This document shows, piece by piece, positions 63,149 to 64,000 of a DNA stretch of 64,000 nucleotides. Positions within the stretch are counted from its first letter, which is position 1. Each line of letters starts with the position of its first letter. Source of the DNA: Fen-178 sp049516835 (GTDB lineage Bacteria > Acidobacteriota > Terriglobia > Bryobacterales > Bryobacteraceae); assembly GCA_049516835.1 (NCBI GenBank), contig JBEKSR010000003.1, positions 1 to 64,000 of the forward strand. Direction: 5' to 3'. Both the position numbers and the translations under genes were made by a program. A model generated the notes under the pieces. The model made no database searches and was not told the origin of the DNA. It saw only the letters and a list, made by a program, of their open reading frames with translations.

Positions 63149-64000
63149 ATGCAATCGTCAGGCACAGCGTCGGCAGGAGGCGCCGTGGGAAAGGTGTCCC
63201 GGGAGTTTCAGGTCTTTGTCAAGCCGGCCGGGGCCGTCTGCAATCTCGATTGCCAATACTGCTATTACCGGGACAAGCGGAGCCTCTATCCGGATACCGG
63301 CGTGTTCCGGATGCCGGAAAGCCTGCTGGAAGAGTACATCGTCCAGCACATCGAGGCCGCGGCCGGGCCGGAGATTGCCTTCTCGTGGCATGGAGGAGAA
63401 CCCACCACGCTGGGCGTGGACTTCTTCCGCAAGGCCGTCGAGCTTCAGCGCAAGCACAGGCCCGCCGGCTGGCGCATTCGGAACGGCATCCAGACTAATG
63501 GCGTCCTGCTGGACGAAGAGTGGTGCCGCTTTCTGGCGGCGGAGGAGTTCCGGGCCGGTCTCAGCCTGGATGGCCCGGCGGAACTGCACGACCCGTACCG
63601 GGTGACCAGGGGCGGCCAACCGACTCACCAGCAGGCCATGCGCGGGTACCACCTGCTGCGCCAGCATGAGGTCCCCACCGACATCGTGTGCACGGTGCAC
63701 AACCTGAACGTCCGGTATCCGCTCACGGTCTACCGGTTCTTCCGGGAAATCGGCTGCCGGTATCTGGGCTTTCTTCCGGTTGTGGAGAGCGCGCCGGAGG
63801 CGCCGGACGGGGTCGGCCCGTATACGCCATCGGCGGAGGCCTATGGAGCCTTTCTGTGCAAGATCTTCGATGAATGGATCGAGCGGGACACCAGCCGGAT
63901 GGCGGTGCAGACTTTCGAGGAGGCGGCCCGGCCGGCCCTCGGCATGGAGCACTCGTTGTGCGTGTTCCGCGAGACCTGCGGCCAGATCCCGGTGGTGGAA
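63149..64000 (+). CDS. radical SAM anaerobic sulfatase-maturating enzyme (partial, runs off the window)
   Basis: Starts at ATG 63149 after GGGGAG and stays open to the window end (284 codons seen; family about 370-430). The radical-SAM cluster C31xxxC35xxC38 lies in GAVCNLDCQYCYYRDKRSLY. AFSWHGGEPTTLG and GIQTNGVLLDEEW are anSME signatures. It converts cysteine or serine in a sulfatase to formylglycine under low oxygen. The C-terminal auxiliary clusters lie outside the window. Confidence 0.9.
   Translation, partial: MQSSGTASAGGAVGKVSREFQVFVKPAGAVCNLDCQYCYYRDKRSLYPDTGVFRMPESLLEEYIVQHIEAAAGPEIAFSWHGGEPTTLGVDFFRKAVELQRKHRPAGWRIRNGIQTNGVLLDEEWCRFLAAEEFRAGLSLDGPAELHDPYRVTRGGQPTHQQAMRGYHLLRQHEVPTDIVCTVHNLNVRYPLTVYRFFREIGCRYLGFLPVVESAPEAPDGVGPYTPSAEAYGAFLCKIFDEWIERDTSRMAVQTFEEAARPALGMEHSLCVFRETCGQIPVVE

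Overview
The window looks like chromosome from a soil acidobacterium of the Solibacter/Bryobacter type (Bryobacterales). Evidence: high GC; a secreted protein with BACON-like repeats and the Solibacter-type C-terminal domain (TIGR03437); a PadR regulator followed by an acidobacterial duplicated orphan permease (ADOP); a carboxypeptidase-regulatory-domain TonB receptor; and many MFS carriers placed beside sugar-acid enzymes. These assignments come from motif recognition in the translations; no database search was run.

Layout. 0.1-3.0 kb: minus-strand operon of a PaaK-type CoA ligase, a tandem ACT protein and an aminotransferase, joined by 4-nt overlaps. 3.1-8.4 kb: MFS carrier, fused 5-oxoprolinase subunits PxpB-PxpC, PxpA and the BACON/TIGR03437 protein. 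8.4-11.4 kb: DinB-like protein, serine hydrolase, RsmI. 11.6-15.5 kb: accessory DNA with an IS1-like element (26-bp inverted ends, 8-bp target duplication) carrying three uncharacterised genes and a truncated transposase, then a DUF3368/UPF0175 toxin-antitoxin pair. 15.6-24.5 kb: TonB receptor, BrkB/GatC-like/amidase operon, PadR-ADOP. 24.5-26.2 kb: decaying toxin-antitoxin cluster (one intact pair, a RelE toxin with two stop codons, a HicA stub). 26.2-39.2 kb: carbohydrate region with GH3, a mannonate-dehydratase-like enolase, MFS carrier, RraA-like aldolase, a DUF1080/PHP-like fusion, a second MFS carrier and GH105. 39.2-40.7 kb: VapBC and an MNT nucleotidyltransferase without a HEPN partner. 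40.8-45.1 kb: giant two-part acyl-CoA dehydratase activase. 45.3-48.5 kb: accessory genes and further toxin-antitoxin modules. 48.7-56.0 kb: glucan phosphorylase, lytic transglycosylase, AhpC/AhpD, pterin dehydratase, HigBA, dUTPase and a ThyX-like protein. 56.1-58.2 kb: two neighbouring pseudogenes (a mosaic glycosidase and an MFS carrier). 58.2-64.0 kb: DUF362 protein, enolase-superfamily enzyme, homoserine dehydrogenase, and a radical-SAM sulfatase-maturase cut by the window end.

Two themes recur. First, toxin-antitoxin modules are dense and several are visibly broken. Second, a family of short GC-rich palindromes related to GTGGGGCAGGC...GCCTGCCCCAC is scattered through the window and in several places is read as protein: it forms the PxpB-PxpC linker, part of the serine hydrolase N-terminus, a linker in the lytic transglycosylase and, as a relative, the first codons of the MNT protein. 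The IS1-like cargo element is the best candidate for something undescribed.
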